Shown here one piece after another: positions 1-4,757 of a DNA stretch of 5,087 bases (the stretch's first letter is position 1; each line of letters opens with the position of its first letter). The stretch is from the NCBI GenBank assembly GCA_021827445.1, contig JAKAVW010000242.1, positions 1-5,087 on the forward strand. The letters run 5' to 3'. The translations under genes and the position numbers were made by a program. Source of the stretch: Pseudomonadota bacterium (GTDB lineage: Bacteria > Pseudomonadota > Gammaproteobacteria > Acidithiobacillales > Acidithiobacillaceae). Under the pieces are notes generated by a model. It did no database searches, was not told the origin of the DNA, and worked only from the letters and a program-made list of their open reading frames with translations.

Positions 1-194
1 GACATGACCTGCTGCTGCTCAGTTTGTATGTTCATCGCCAACTCGCGAAGATCCAGAAGCCATTCGCGGGCGTCCTGGTTGCCGCCGTCGCTGGCTGTCT
101 TGAGTTTCGCTGCAAGCGCCTGCAGCGATTGAGAGACACCTTGCGCCTCCTGCTGAAGCTGATTGTACTGCTGGTCGATGGTTGCAATGTCCAT
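1..194 (-). CDS. Partial small Gln-rich helical protein, function unknown (C-terminus outside window)
   Basis: I do not recognise this gene. The start ATG is at 194-192, and an AAAGGA ribosome binding site (plus 202-207) sits 7 nt upstream, so the start is well supported. The frame stays open for 64 codons to the window edge, so the protein is truncated by the window. The visible part begins MDIATIDQQYNQLQQEAQG and is rich in Gln, Leu and Ala (LQALAAKLKT near residue 25, then REWLLDLRELAMNIQTEQQQ). This suggests amphipathic helices or a short coiled coil, with no signal peptide or membrane segment. It has the same orientation as the mob genes but lies beyond the probable mob terminator and downstream of the GTGTACAG repeat cluster, so it is probably a separate transcription unit, possibly controlled by those repeats (inference). 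Its Gln-rich character resembles the coiled-coil protein nested in the relaxase, but no homology can be claimed. Confidence 0.7.
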   Translation of the reverse strand, partial: MDIATIDQQYNQLQQEAQGVSQSLQALAAKLKTASDGGNQDAREWLLDLRELAMNIQTEQQQVM

Positions 195-333
195 GAAGTT
201 GTCCTTTCAGTTGAGTGGTTACGGCAGTCTGATTATGCCTGAAAACGGAAATCCACTTCACCGTGAAATCGTAGTCCTGACTCTCTATTCGGTCGGATCG
301 CCTATGCCTACTGACTGTTTCGGCCAGTGACCG

Positions 334-368
334 CTGCCCAACAACCATTCATTGTCAAACTTGGGCAG
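334..368. repeat. 8-bp perfect inverted repeat (CTGCCCAA / TTGGGCAG)
   Basis: CTGCCCAA at 334-341 is matched by TTGGGCAG at 361-368 with a 19-nt spacer. The spacer contains a minus-strand TTGACA. It may be an operator or a structural element in the control region of the leftward gene. Eight base pairs with a 19-nt spacer is suggestive rather than compelling. Confidence 0.35.
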
Positions 369-370
369 TC

Positions 371-470
371 AAAATGTGTACAGCGTGTACAGCTGTGTGT
401 ATTTGGGGGTCCTGTACACATTTTATTTAATGTAATCAATGTTTAATAGGGTAAAATAGAGTGTGTACAG
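371..470. repeat. Iteron-like cluster: four GTGTACAG octamers, two forming a 13-bp inverted repeat
   Basis: The octamer GTGTACAG occurs at 376-383, 385-392 and 463-470 on the plus strand and as CTGTACAC at 412-419. The first and third sites by position extend to a perfect 13-bp inverted repeat, AAAATGTGTACAG (371-383) against CTGTACACATTTT (412-424), separated by 28 nt. Sites one and two are tandem at a 9-bp step. The core TGTACA is self-complementary, as expected for a dimeric DNA-binding protein. Candidate roles are iterons for replication, an operator cluster for the leftward gene, or a partition site. The binding protein is not evident in the window. Confidence 0.6.
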
Positions 471-480
471 TATGTTTTGT

Positions 481-504
481 AAAAAACACGCGCGCGGGCG
501 CGCG
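481..504 (-). terminator. Probable intrinsic terminator of the mob operon
   Basis: Read on the minus strand, an alternating CG stem (CGCGCG at 499-504 pairing with CGCGCG at 489-494 around a 4-nt loop) is followed after two bases by six T residues (complement of 481-486). It lies about 95 bp past the relaxase stop codon, in the expected place and orientation for ending the mobC-relaxase transcript. The stem is purely alternating purine-pyrimidine, so it could also adopt left-handed DNA under supercoiling. Confidence 0.7.
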
Positions 505-598
505 CCTGCGCATATGATATGTAAATAGCAATTATCATGCCACATGTTATGGGTAACCGTAGTACTTTTTCGTTTTGTGACTTTGGGATGGTGCTTCT

Positions 599-2710
599 TC
601 ACCAACTCATGGTGTGCCAGGGATCATCATCTTCCTTCCCATCCTCATCCCCCGCGCCTTCATCCCGCTGCGGCGATGCGTTCGGCAGTGGTGCTGGTAT
701 TACTACTGGTACGGGGATGCCAATGGATTTCCTAGGTGCGGTTTCCTGTCCGAATTCTGCAGCCTCTACCATATCAAGATATTTTTCTTCAGGTTGCGCC
801 CTCACTCCGGGTGAAGTCGTCTGTGGGTAGACTATATTTCCGTGCGGGGTGATGATTGTGACTGACCGTGATGGTTTTTTATCCAGCAGTCTATCCGGCA
901 GCACAAAAGAAGGAGGCAGTTGAATGCTCAGGGGCTTCCTGCCCAGCGTCGGAATGCCATTCAGGAGATAGAAAGTTTGCGCCATGGTGAGTCCCATCTC
1001 CACGTGCAGAAGATCGATGGCATCACCGTTGGAACGGCCATCTGGCGTACGCCAGCGATATCTTGAAGATTGGGGCATTCCAAAGTCCGGGGAGAGCACA
1101 TACAACGGGAAACCGTCACGCCACACCCAGATGAATTTCCCGCGCTTTTGTAAGGTGAACCCGAGTTTCCCCAAAACGCGCAGTAAGTTGGTTTGACGCT
1201 TCCAGCTCAACATCTGATCGTCGATCTTGCTGTTGATCGTAATTATGCGTCGTTTCGTCTCTGAAGACCTGGCACGTTGTTTTGCGAAGAGATCGGACCA
1301 GAAAGGGACGGCAGTGGGGATGTGGGAGGTGATAACCATATCCAAAGTGCCGTCAGACTGATGGTCACTGTCCCCAGTATGAGTGTGGTCACCTTCCATT
1401 TCCGTGTCCGGCGTTGCGAGACCTCCAGTTGTTCGGCCTGTTGATCGATTTCCGTTTCCAGAGCGTGGTTTTTCTGTATCTGGTTTTCCAGATCGGCTGC
1501 CGTCTTCTTCATTTCCCGCTGGCTCCGGAGATAGGCCCTGCTTTTCTCGCGGGCGATCAACAAGGTCCGCTTGATCCGGTCCTGGGGCAGTGTTTTCCAG
1601 TATTCCTGCGTCTGCTGCTGCATGTGGTCTTTCAGACTGATTTCCATATCCTGCATCCTTTTCTGCAAAAAGGGTTCCAGACTCTCCCTCTGAAGATTCA
1701 ATACTTGGTCCAGAGTCTCCGCCATTCGCTCCATCGGCTGAAGGCTCTGCACAATCTCCTGGGCGATTTCCGTCGGCAGGGATTGCAGCTGTTTTTGCAT
1801 CGTATTCATCTGCTGCAGCGACTGGGTTATCTGGTTTTGCAGATTCTGCAGTTGGAGCATTTGTTGCGATAACTGCGTGAGCGCTGTAATTCGCTGTGCG
1901 TGTGCGGCATCCGTGGAGTGCTGCAAGGTCTCTATCAGGCTCATAGGTCAATCCTTTTTTTTGCATGTTTGCCAGGGTGTAGCCTCGTCCGAGGCTTTTG
2001 GAGCTAAAGCGTGTTTCTTCGAACCAGTAAGCAAAGCCAGAGAACTTGCCGGTGCCCGCGATATTGGGTTCCACAACCACACCGAATTGCTCCAGTATTT
2101 CGATAAAGCGGGTGACGGTGGGCCGAGGTTGCAGCGCCATGTCCAAAAGATCTTGTAGGGTATATTTCTTGGGCAGTGCCCCCCGCTCGGCCATGGCGAT
2201 TTCCGTTCTTGTGGGTGCCTTGCGGTGGGTGACTGCTTTTTTGGGCTCCAGAAGATGCGAGGATTCCACCTGGATCAAGCCCATGTCTTTTTCGATTCGG
2301 CGCACGGCGGCCTCACCCCGGCGATAATCCTGGGAATCAGAAACCACGGAACCATCTGGGTTGACCCGGCTAAACAGCAGATGGATATGGTCGCCATGAT
2401 GGATGATGGCGTAGGCGGCTATGCCCATTGCCTTAGCCCAGCGGTCACCGATCTCCCGCCACTCTGTATCCTTCAGCAGGCGATCGTTGGCGGGTGTACG
2501 CAGAGAGACATGCCCCACATAGCTTTTCAGCCTGGGGCGCAGGCGATGGAAACATTCTATTTCGTCCGCCAACTGTCGCGCGTTACGGCCGGTCAGGGTG
2601 CCGCCGATCAGATCGTGGCGGGGCCGGATCTGGCCATTCCGGTCTTTTTTGGCGAGCAGATAGCGGGCAAGACCGAAGGCATCGTCGCCTTTTTCGATGT
2701 TTTCAATCAT
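599..2710 (-). CDS. mobA: MobA/MobL-type relaxase (DNA-nicking transesterase), 703 aa
   Basis: This is the relaxase that should nick one strand at oriT, stay covalently bound to the 5' end through a tyrosine, and pilot it during mobilization. The start at 2710 is chosen over an in-frame upstream ATG (2758) because GGAGG (plus 2717-2721) lies 6 nt before it and the protein then begins directly with the relaxase fold, MIENIEKGDDAFGLARYLL. Tyr17 is the likely catalytic tyrosine. LIGGTLTGRNARQLADE (about 34-50) is the usual following segment, and HHGDHIHLLFSRVNPDG (104-120) carries the metal-binding histidine cluster (His105, His108, His110). Residues about 1-260 form the relaxase domain. About 265-490 is a Gly/Ser/Asp/Glu/Pro-rich linker that coincides with the nested gene. 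About 505-590 is a folded domain resembling the DUF3991/CHC2-like fold of Toprim primases (GDAIDLLHVEMGLTMAQTF), without zinc-binding cysteines and without a following Toprim domain. The acidic tail ends in DEDGKEDDDPWHTMSW. The start overlaps mobC by 8 bp, implying translational coupling. Confidence 0.93.
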   Translation of the reverse strand: MIENIEKGDDAFGLARYLLAKKDRNGQIRPRHDLIGGTLTGRNARQLADEIECFHRLRPRLKSYVGHVSLRTPANDRLLKDTEWREIGDRWAKAMGIAAYAIIHHGDHIHLLFSRVNPDGSVVSDSQDYRRGEAAVRRIEKDMGLIQVESSHLLEPKKAVTHRKAPTRTEIAMAERGALPKKYTLQDLLDMALQPRPTVTRFIEILEQFGVVVEPNIAGTGKFSGFAYWFEETRFSSKSLGRGYTLANMQKKGLTYEPDRDLAALHGCRTRTANYSAHAVIATNAPTAESAKPDNPVAAADEYDAKTAAIPADGNRPGDCAEPSADGANGGDSGPSIESSEGESGTLFAEKDAGYGNQSERPHAAADAGILENTAPGPDQADLVDRPREKQGLSPEPAGNEEDGSRSGKPDTEKPRSGNGNRSTGRTTGGLATPDTEMEGDHTHTGDSDHQSDGTLDMVITSHIPTAVPFWSDLFAKQRARSSETKRRIITINSKIDDQMLSWKRQTNLLRVLGKLGFTLQKRGKFIWVWRDGFPLYVLSPDFGMPQSSRYRWRTPDGRSNGDAIDLLHVEMGLTMAQTFYLLNGIPTLGRKPLSIQLPPSFVLPDRLLDKKPSRSVTIITPHGNIVYPQTTSPGVRAQPEEKYLDMVEAAEFGQETAPRKSIGIPVPVVIPAPLPNASPQRDEGAGDEDGKEDDDPWHTMSW
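1243..1944 (-). CDS. Nested MobB/MbeB-like coiled-coil membrane protein, overprinted in the relaxase gene
   Basis: This 233-residue reading frame lies entirely inside the relaxase gene, shifted +1. It has its own AAGGA ribosome binding site (plus 1952-1956) 7 nt before the ATG, which argues for real translation. The product starts MSLIETLQHSTDAAHAQ. From about residue 20 to 110 it is a Gln/Leu/Met-rich heptad-like coiled coil (QLSQQMLQLQNLQNQITQSL), with a second helical, charged stretch at 135-180. A single hydrophobic segment, about 183-205 (WKVTTLILGTVTISLTALWI), follows a basic RRTRK patch, so the bulk is predicted cytoplasmic with a C-terminal anchor and a short Pro/Ser-rich tail. RSF1010 MobB and ColE1 MbeB are likewise encoded inside their relaxase genes and help relaxosome function or membrane association. 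I infer the same role by position and architecture, not by recognised sequence homology. The host relaxase is low-complexity exactly across this interval, as expected if this frame carries the selection. Confidence 0.8.
   Translation of the reverse strand: MSLIETLQHSTDAAHAQRITALTQLSQQMLQLQNLQNQITQSLQQMNTMQKQLQSLPTEIAQEIVQSLQPMERMAETLDQVLNLQRESLEPFLQKRMQDMEISLKDHMQQQTQEYWKTLPQDRIKRTLLIAREKSRAYLRSQREMKKTAADLENQIQKNHALETEIDQQAEQLEVSQRRTRKWKVTTLILGTVTISLTALWIWLSPPTSPLPSLSGPISSQNNVPGLQRRNDA
1952..1956 (-). promoter_or_regulatory. Internal ribosome binding site for the nested gene
   Basis: AAGGA on the minus strand, seven bases before the nested ATG at 1944, lies inside relaxase coding sequence. 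A well-spaced Shine-Dalgarno at this point is the main start-site evidence that the nested frame is translated. Confidence 0.65.
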
Positions 2711-3119
2711 GTGCGTCCTCCACTGGGACAAGGCAATTCTCATCCGGGTCCAGTCCAAGGAGTCCCCGTCGCAGGGCGCTGATCTGCCGAATTAGCTCCG
2801 GCAGCAACGCCGGCGCCCAGCCAAAGGCCTTACCCGCATTGACTGCCACCTGATATTGGTTGGCATTGGCCGCAAGTCCGCAGAGTTCGGTCCAGGCCTG
2901 TCGATTCAGTGCGGGTAGTGGTGGCGGCGGCATCGGTGCTCCGGTGATGGCGCGGCGCATGTATTCGCCAGGCGTGATACCGACCAGCTTGGCACGCGCC
3001 ACCAACTCCGCTCGCTCGACGGGCGAGAGCCAGACTTCGAAGCGCAGGCTGCGGCGCTGATCGGGCGGCAAGGGCTTGCGGCCACCCTTTTTCTTAGACG
3101 CTGGAGTAGGCGCGTTCAT
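2703..3119 (-). CDS. mobC: MobC-like relaxosome accessory protein
   Basis: The 138-residue product has the layout of plasmid MobC/MobS proteins, which bind oriT DNA and help the relaxase open and nick it. The N-terminus is basic (KKKGGRKPLPPDQRR, about 9-23). A ribbon-helix-helix-like DNA-binding segment follows: strand SLRFEVWLSP (24-33), helix VERAELVARAKLVG, then TPGEYMRRAITG (49-60). The C-terminal half has the MobC-typical ALNRQAWTELCGLAANANQY (70-89) and a helical RQISALRRGLLGL near 111-123. The start is supported by GGAG (plus 3128-3131) 8 nt upstream. The gene follows directly on the oriT-like region and its stop overlaps the relaxase start (ATGATTGA), so the two are co-transcribed and probably translationally coupled. 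I see no convincing sigma70 promoter just upstream; transcription may start within the oriT region. Confidence 0.88.
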   Translation of the reverse strand: MNAPTPASKKKGGRKPLPPDQRRSLRFEVWLSPVERAELVARAKLVGITPGEYMRRAITGAPMPPPPLPALNRQAWTELCGLAANANQYQVAVNAGKAFGWAPALLPELIRQISALRRGLLGLDPDENCLVPVEDAHD

Positions 3120-3150
3120 CGCTCAAACTCCGCAGGCTGATAGCACGGGC

Positions 3151-3224
3151 GACCGCAGGGAGCCGTGCGGGGTGTCGGGGTGAAACCCTGACCAAGCAGT
3201 TTTTCCACCGTGACCGAAGGGAGC
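3151..3224 (+). repeat. Pair of 13-bp direct repeats, GACCG(C/A)AGGGAGC
   Basis: Copies at 3151-3163 and 3212-3224 differ at one position and are 61 bp apart, flanking the oriT hairpin. Paired repeats of this kind are plausible binding sites for MobC or another relaxosome protein, but this is inference from position. Confidence 0.5.
3174..3192 (+). repeat. oriT hairpin GTCGGGG-TGAAA-CCCTGAC
   Basis: A seven-base-pair stem, with one G-T wobble and a 5-nt loop, lies in the context GGGGTGTCGGGG...CCCTGACC. The same motif with slight variation occurs in mobilization regions of ColE1-type and other mobilizable plasmids. It is the strongest single sequence cue for oriT in the window. Confidence 0.6.
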
Positions 3225-3302
3225 GGGGGGAAAACATGGCTTGCTTCGATACAGACTGCGTAAGCCAAGTCGCTTCGGCAAATCCCCGCCGTGCCATACG
3301 CA

Positions 3303-3333
3303 AGACCACACCGAGAGTGAGAGGATGTGGTCT
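3303..3333. repeat. Perfect 8-bp inverted repeat AGACCACA / TGTGGTCT
   Basis: The arms at 3303-3310 and 3326-3333 are separated by 15 nt. It lies at the end of the oriT-like region farther from mobC. No T-run follows on either strand, so it is not a typical intrinsic terminator. A protein-binding or relaxase-recognition hairpin is more likely. Confidence 0.5.
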
Positions 3334-3513
3334 GTCGCACGTTCTGCTGGTGAGTGGCAGGATATAACGCATCGCACCTACGGGAATCGATGCATACCGG
3401 CACGCACCCAGCCATGCACCGAGGGACTTGCGTTTGCACAGTCCGTATGGACGGCAGGCTCCAAAAACGATTCAGCGGCCTGGGTAAAACGAATGAAGGA
3501 ATGGCTCTGGTCA

Positions 3514-4329
3514 TCATGACGATGACCTGGATGCAGCGATGGGAGGGCGTCCACGGCGTGCGGGGACGGTGGTCGGCGCTGCCGGTTCGGGTACCTTCCA
3601 CTCGCCCCGTTCAAGAGCTTCGATGACGACCAGGGGCCAGCGGGGGCCGATAGGTAGGTTGGTCGGGCGTGGCAATTTTCCTGTGGAAACTTTATTCCTG
3701 AGCGTTTTTGCGCTGCACGACCAGCGAATAGCCAGATCTCGGAAAGAAAAAAACTGGGCGGGAGCGGAGAATGGTGGACGAGATGGATGGGCAATGCGGG
3801 AAAAAGAATTTGCCGCATTCGTTGTGTTCAGTGCATCGGTATCGATCGTGTCTTCTGGGTCGCCCTCACCGCCGCCCCCTGCATCGCCGCTGCTTTTGTT
3901 TTTCTGGGCAGCACCTGCCTGGCGACGTGGAGAGCGGTGGCTTTGCCGCCCTTGGGCTTGCTTTGGCGCTCGAATGTTCCGCCCGACTGCACCGCTCTGC
4001 AGAATCGCGGAAGGGAAAGCGGCGCGATGAGCATAGCGGATGCGGCGCACCATACGAGCGGGTGAAACCCATTGCTCGCCGATGGCCCAGCCCTCTTTTA
4101 CTGAACGAGTATCCAACATCCGCCAACGCAGCGCGGCATCCACCATGAAGATTCCACAAAACGACAGCAGAAAGAGCGCACACCATCCGTAACAAGCCAA
4201 TGCAGTCCACAAGAAGGGATGCACAATAATCAATAACCCGGATATTCCTATGACAAAAAACAGTAGGTACTGTATCAAACCAAAATATTTCCCTGCTGCA
4301 GACACCGGGTAGAGTTTACATTTTGTCAT
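3514..4329 (-). CDS. Two-helix membrane protein with C-terminal excisionase/AlpA-like HTH domain, unknown function
   Basis: I do not recognise a named family. The 271-residue protein starts at a strong site: AAAGGA (plus 4335-4340) 5 nt before ATG. Residues about 15-36 and 39-63 are hydrophobic helices (IQYLLFFVIGISGLLIIV and LWTALACYGWCALFLLSF), forming a hairpin in the inner membrane. A basic stretch follows (ARMVRRIRYAHR, 91-102), then a long low-complexity linker (about 118-190) with an acidic Gly-rich core (GDAGGGGEGDPEDTIDTD). Residues about 192-245 (FFSFRDLAIRWSCSAKTLRN, then KLPRPTNLPIGPRWPLVVIE) look like a small winged HTH of the excisionase/AlpA/MerR type. The tail has R259-G-R-P262, an AT-hook-like core. 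The gene lies on the far side of the oriT-like region in mob orientation. A membrane-tethered DNA-binding protein could anchor oriT at the membrane, assist partition, or act as a membrane-bound regulator; none is proven. Overlapping plus-strand frames look like shadows. Confidence 0.75.
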   Translation of the reverse strand: MTKCKLYPVSAAGKYFGLIQYLLFFVIGISGLLIIVHPFLWTALACYGWCALFLLSFCGIFMVDAALRWRMLDTRSVKEGWAIGEQWVSPARMVRRIRYAHRAAFPSAILQSGAVGRNIRAPKQAQGRQSHRSPRRQAGAAQKNKSSGDAGGGGEGDPEDTIDTDALNTTNAANSFSRIAHPSRPPFSAPAQFFSFRDLAIRWSCSAKTLRNKVSTGKLPRPTNLPIGPRWPLVVIEALERGEWKVPEPAAPTTVPARRGRPPIAASRSSS

Positions 4330-4347
4330 TTTTTTCCTTTAAAATAA

Positions 4348-4386
4348 CGAATATTCGACTATTCAACGAAGCATTAGTCCTAATGC
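4348..4386. promoter_or_regulatory. Two palindromes in the leader of the membrane/HTH gene (candidate operators)
   Basis: CGAATATTCG at 4348-4357 is a perfect 10-bp palindrome. GCATTAG-TC-CTAATGC at 4371-4386 is a perfect 7-bp inverted repeat around two bases. Both lie between the predicted transcription start and the start codon. They are plausible binding sites for autoregulation by the encoded HTH domain, or for another regulator. Function is inferred only from position and symmetry. Confidence 0.45.
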
Positions 4387-4404
4387 GATCAGTAGCATAG
4401 GATA

Positions 4405-4434
4405 ATTGTACACCATCGCTCAGCAGGATGTAAA
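4405..4434 (-). promoter_or_regulatory. Sigma70-like promoter for the membrane/HTH gene
   Basis: On the minus strand TTTACA (4434-4429) and TACAAT (4410-4405) are separated by 18 bp. Each box matches the consensus at five of six positions. Transcription would begin near 4398, leaving a leader of about 70 nt before the ATG at 4329. Confidence 0.6.
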
Positions 4435-4530
4435 CAGGTTGCCACATTGCTACAACCAGCTTCAAAGAGCACACAAACTTACCCAATATCTTGCATTGCA
4501 TGAAAATTTCGTTTATTTTAATGGATAATT

Positions 4531-4550
4531 ACGACTTTCACACAAGTCGT
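4531..4550. repeat. 7-bp perfect inverted repeat upstream of hsdM
   Basis: ACGACTT and AAGTCGT are separated by 6 nt, and three further outer base pairs form after one mismatch. It sits just after a GATAAT box about 210 bp upstream of hsdM. It could be an operator or a leader hairpin. No T-run follows, so a terminator is unlikely. Confidence 0.4.
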
Positions 4551-4757
4551 TATTCCGTAACTTTAATGGGCGTATATTTTATTTCTGTTTATGCAAATGT
4601 AAATTATAGAAATCACATATTCTCGAGAGCATTTGCTCCAGGGGATGCATTAAATAGCGCACCAAAATTCAGTAGAAATCCCTTACGGCTTCCCGCCATG
4701 CCTCCAATGGCTTATATTCAGGCGAGCGATACCCACCACTGACCGCAAGAGAGACGC

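Larger units (their letters stand above)
195..598. other. 404-bp intergenic region with repeats and a terminator, no gene
   Basis: No convincing gene lies here; the open frames are short, lack ribosome binding sites and are compositionally random. The stretch holds, from the relaxase end leftward, a GC hairpin terminator (481-504), a cluster of four GTGTACAG octamers (376-470) and an 8-bp inverted repeat (334-341 and 361-368). The region 421-480 is AT-rich. No sigma70-type promoter stands out for the leftward gene: a perfect TTGACA occurs on the minus strand (358-353) but has no -10 box at the proper distance. This could be the control region of the leftward gene, or part of a replication or partition site. 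Confidence 0.6.
3120..3513. other. Probable origin of transfer (oriT) region upstream of mobC
   Basis: This 394-bp stretch has no supported gene but is dense in repeats. GTCGGGG (3174-3180) TGAAA CCCTGAC (3186-3192) forms a hairpin, and the surrounding GGGTGTCGGGG...TGACC closely matches the bom (mobilization) segment of ColE1/pBR322-type plasmids, from memory. A 12/13 direct repeat GACCG(C/A)AGGGAGC brackets it (3151-3163 and 3212-3224). TGCGTA (3257-3262) pairs with TACGCA (3297-3302), enclosing a bulged hairpin GCCAAG/CTTCGGC (3265-3279). AGACCACA (3303-3310) pairs perfectly with TGTGGTCT (3326-3333). On the minus strand, 3268-3261 reads TTGG CTTA, 7 of 8 bases like the ColE1 nick site CTGG/CTTA. 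CATCCTCT at 3329-3322 is an alternative resembling the IncP nick consensus. The position next to mobC fits an oriT. The exact nick is not determined. From 3340 to 3513 I see only a weak 6-bp inverted repeat (3369-3374 and 3388-3393). Confidence 0.72.
4330..4757. other. AT-rich divergent intergenic region
   Basis: This 428-bp stretch separates two divergent genes and is clearly more AT-rich than its neighbours up to about 4670. The left part is the promoter and leader of the membrane/HTH gene. The right part should drive hsdM: TTGCAT (4491-4496) with TATTTT 17 nt later is a weak candidate, and GATAAT (4524-4529) is a lone -10-like box. Next to the latter is a perfect inverted repeat, ACGACTT (4531-4537) and AAGTCGT (4544-4550). 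An 83-codon open frame at 4491-4742 has no ribosome binding site and no recognisable protein character, so I do not call it. From 4620 to 4757 I see nothing else. Confidence 0.6.

Noticed and set aside
353..358. Minus-strand TTGACA as a promoter -35 box for the leftward gene
   Set aside because: No -10-like hexamer occurs 16-18 bp downstream, where the sequence is GC-rich.
371..470. CRISPR array interpretation of the GTGTACAG repeats
   Set aside because: The units are only 8-13 bp, spacing is irregular (9 to about 50 bp), orientation is mixed, and no cas genes are present.
1414..1872. 152-codon plus-strand frame antisense to the nested gene
   Set aside because: It is a Leu-rich shadow of the Gln-rich coiled coil (CAG codons read in antisense give CTG Leu) and has no ribosome binding site.
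2711..2758. Upstream in-frame ATG (2758) giving a 719-residue relaxase
   Set aside because: The extra 16 residues lie within the mobC coding region and resemble nothing in relaxases. The ATG at 2710 has GGAGG at ideal spacing and starts the relaxase fold immediately.
3116..3601. Minus-strand frames (up to 161 codons) through the oriT-like region
   Set aside because: The translations are Cys/Arg/Pro-rich without domain character, no good ribosome binding site is seen, and the DNA is explained by hairpins and repeats typical of oriT.
3539..4148. Plus-strand frames of 163 and 125 codons opposite the membrane/HTH gene
   Set aside because: They lack ribosome binding sites and have random-looking, Arg/Pro/Cys-rich products. 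The minus-strand frame has a strong start, membrane helices and an HTH-like domain.
4491..4742. 83-codon plus-strand frame ahead of hsdM
   Set aside because: It needs a TTG start or an internal ATG at 4500, neither with a Shine-Dalgarno. It lies in AT-rich sequence containing promoter-like boxes and an inverted repeat, and the product has no recognisable character.
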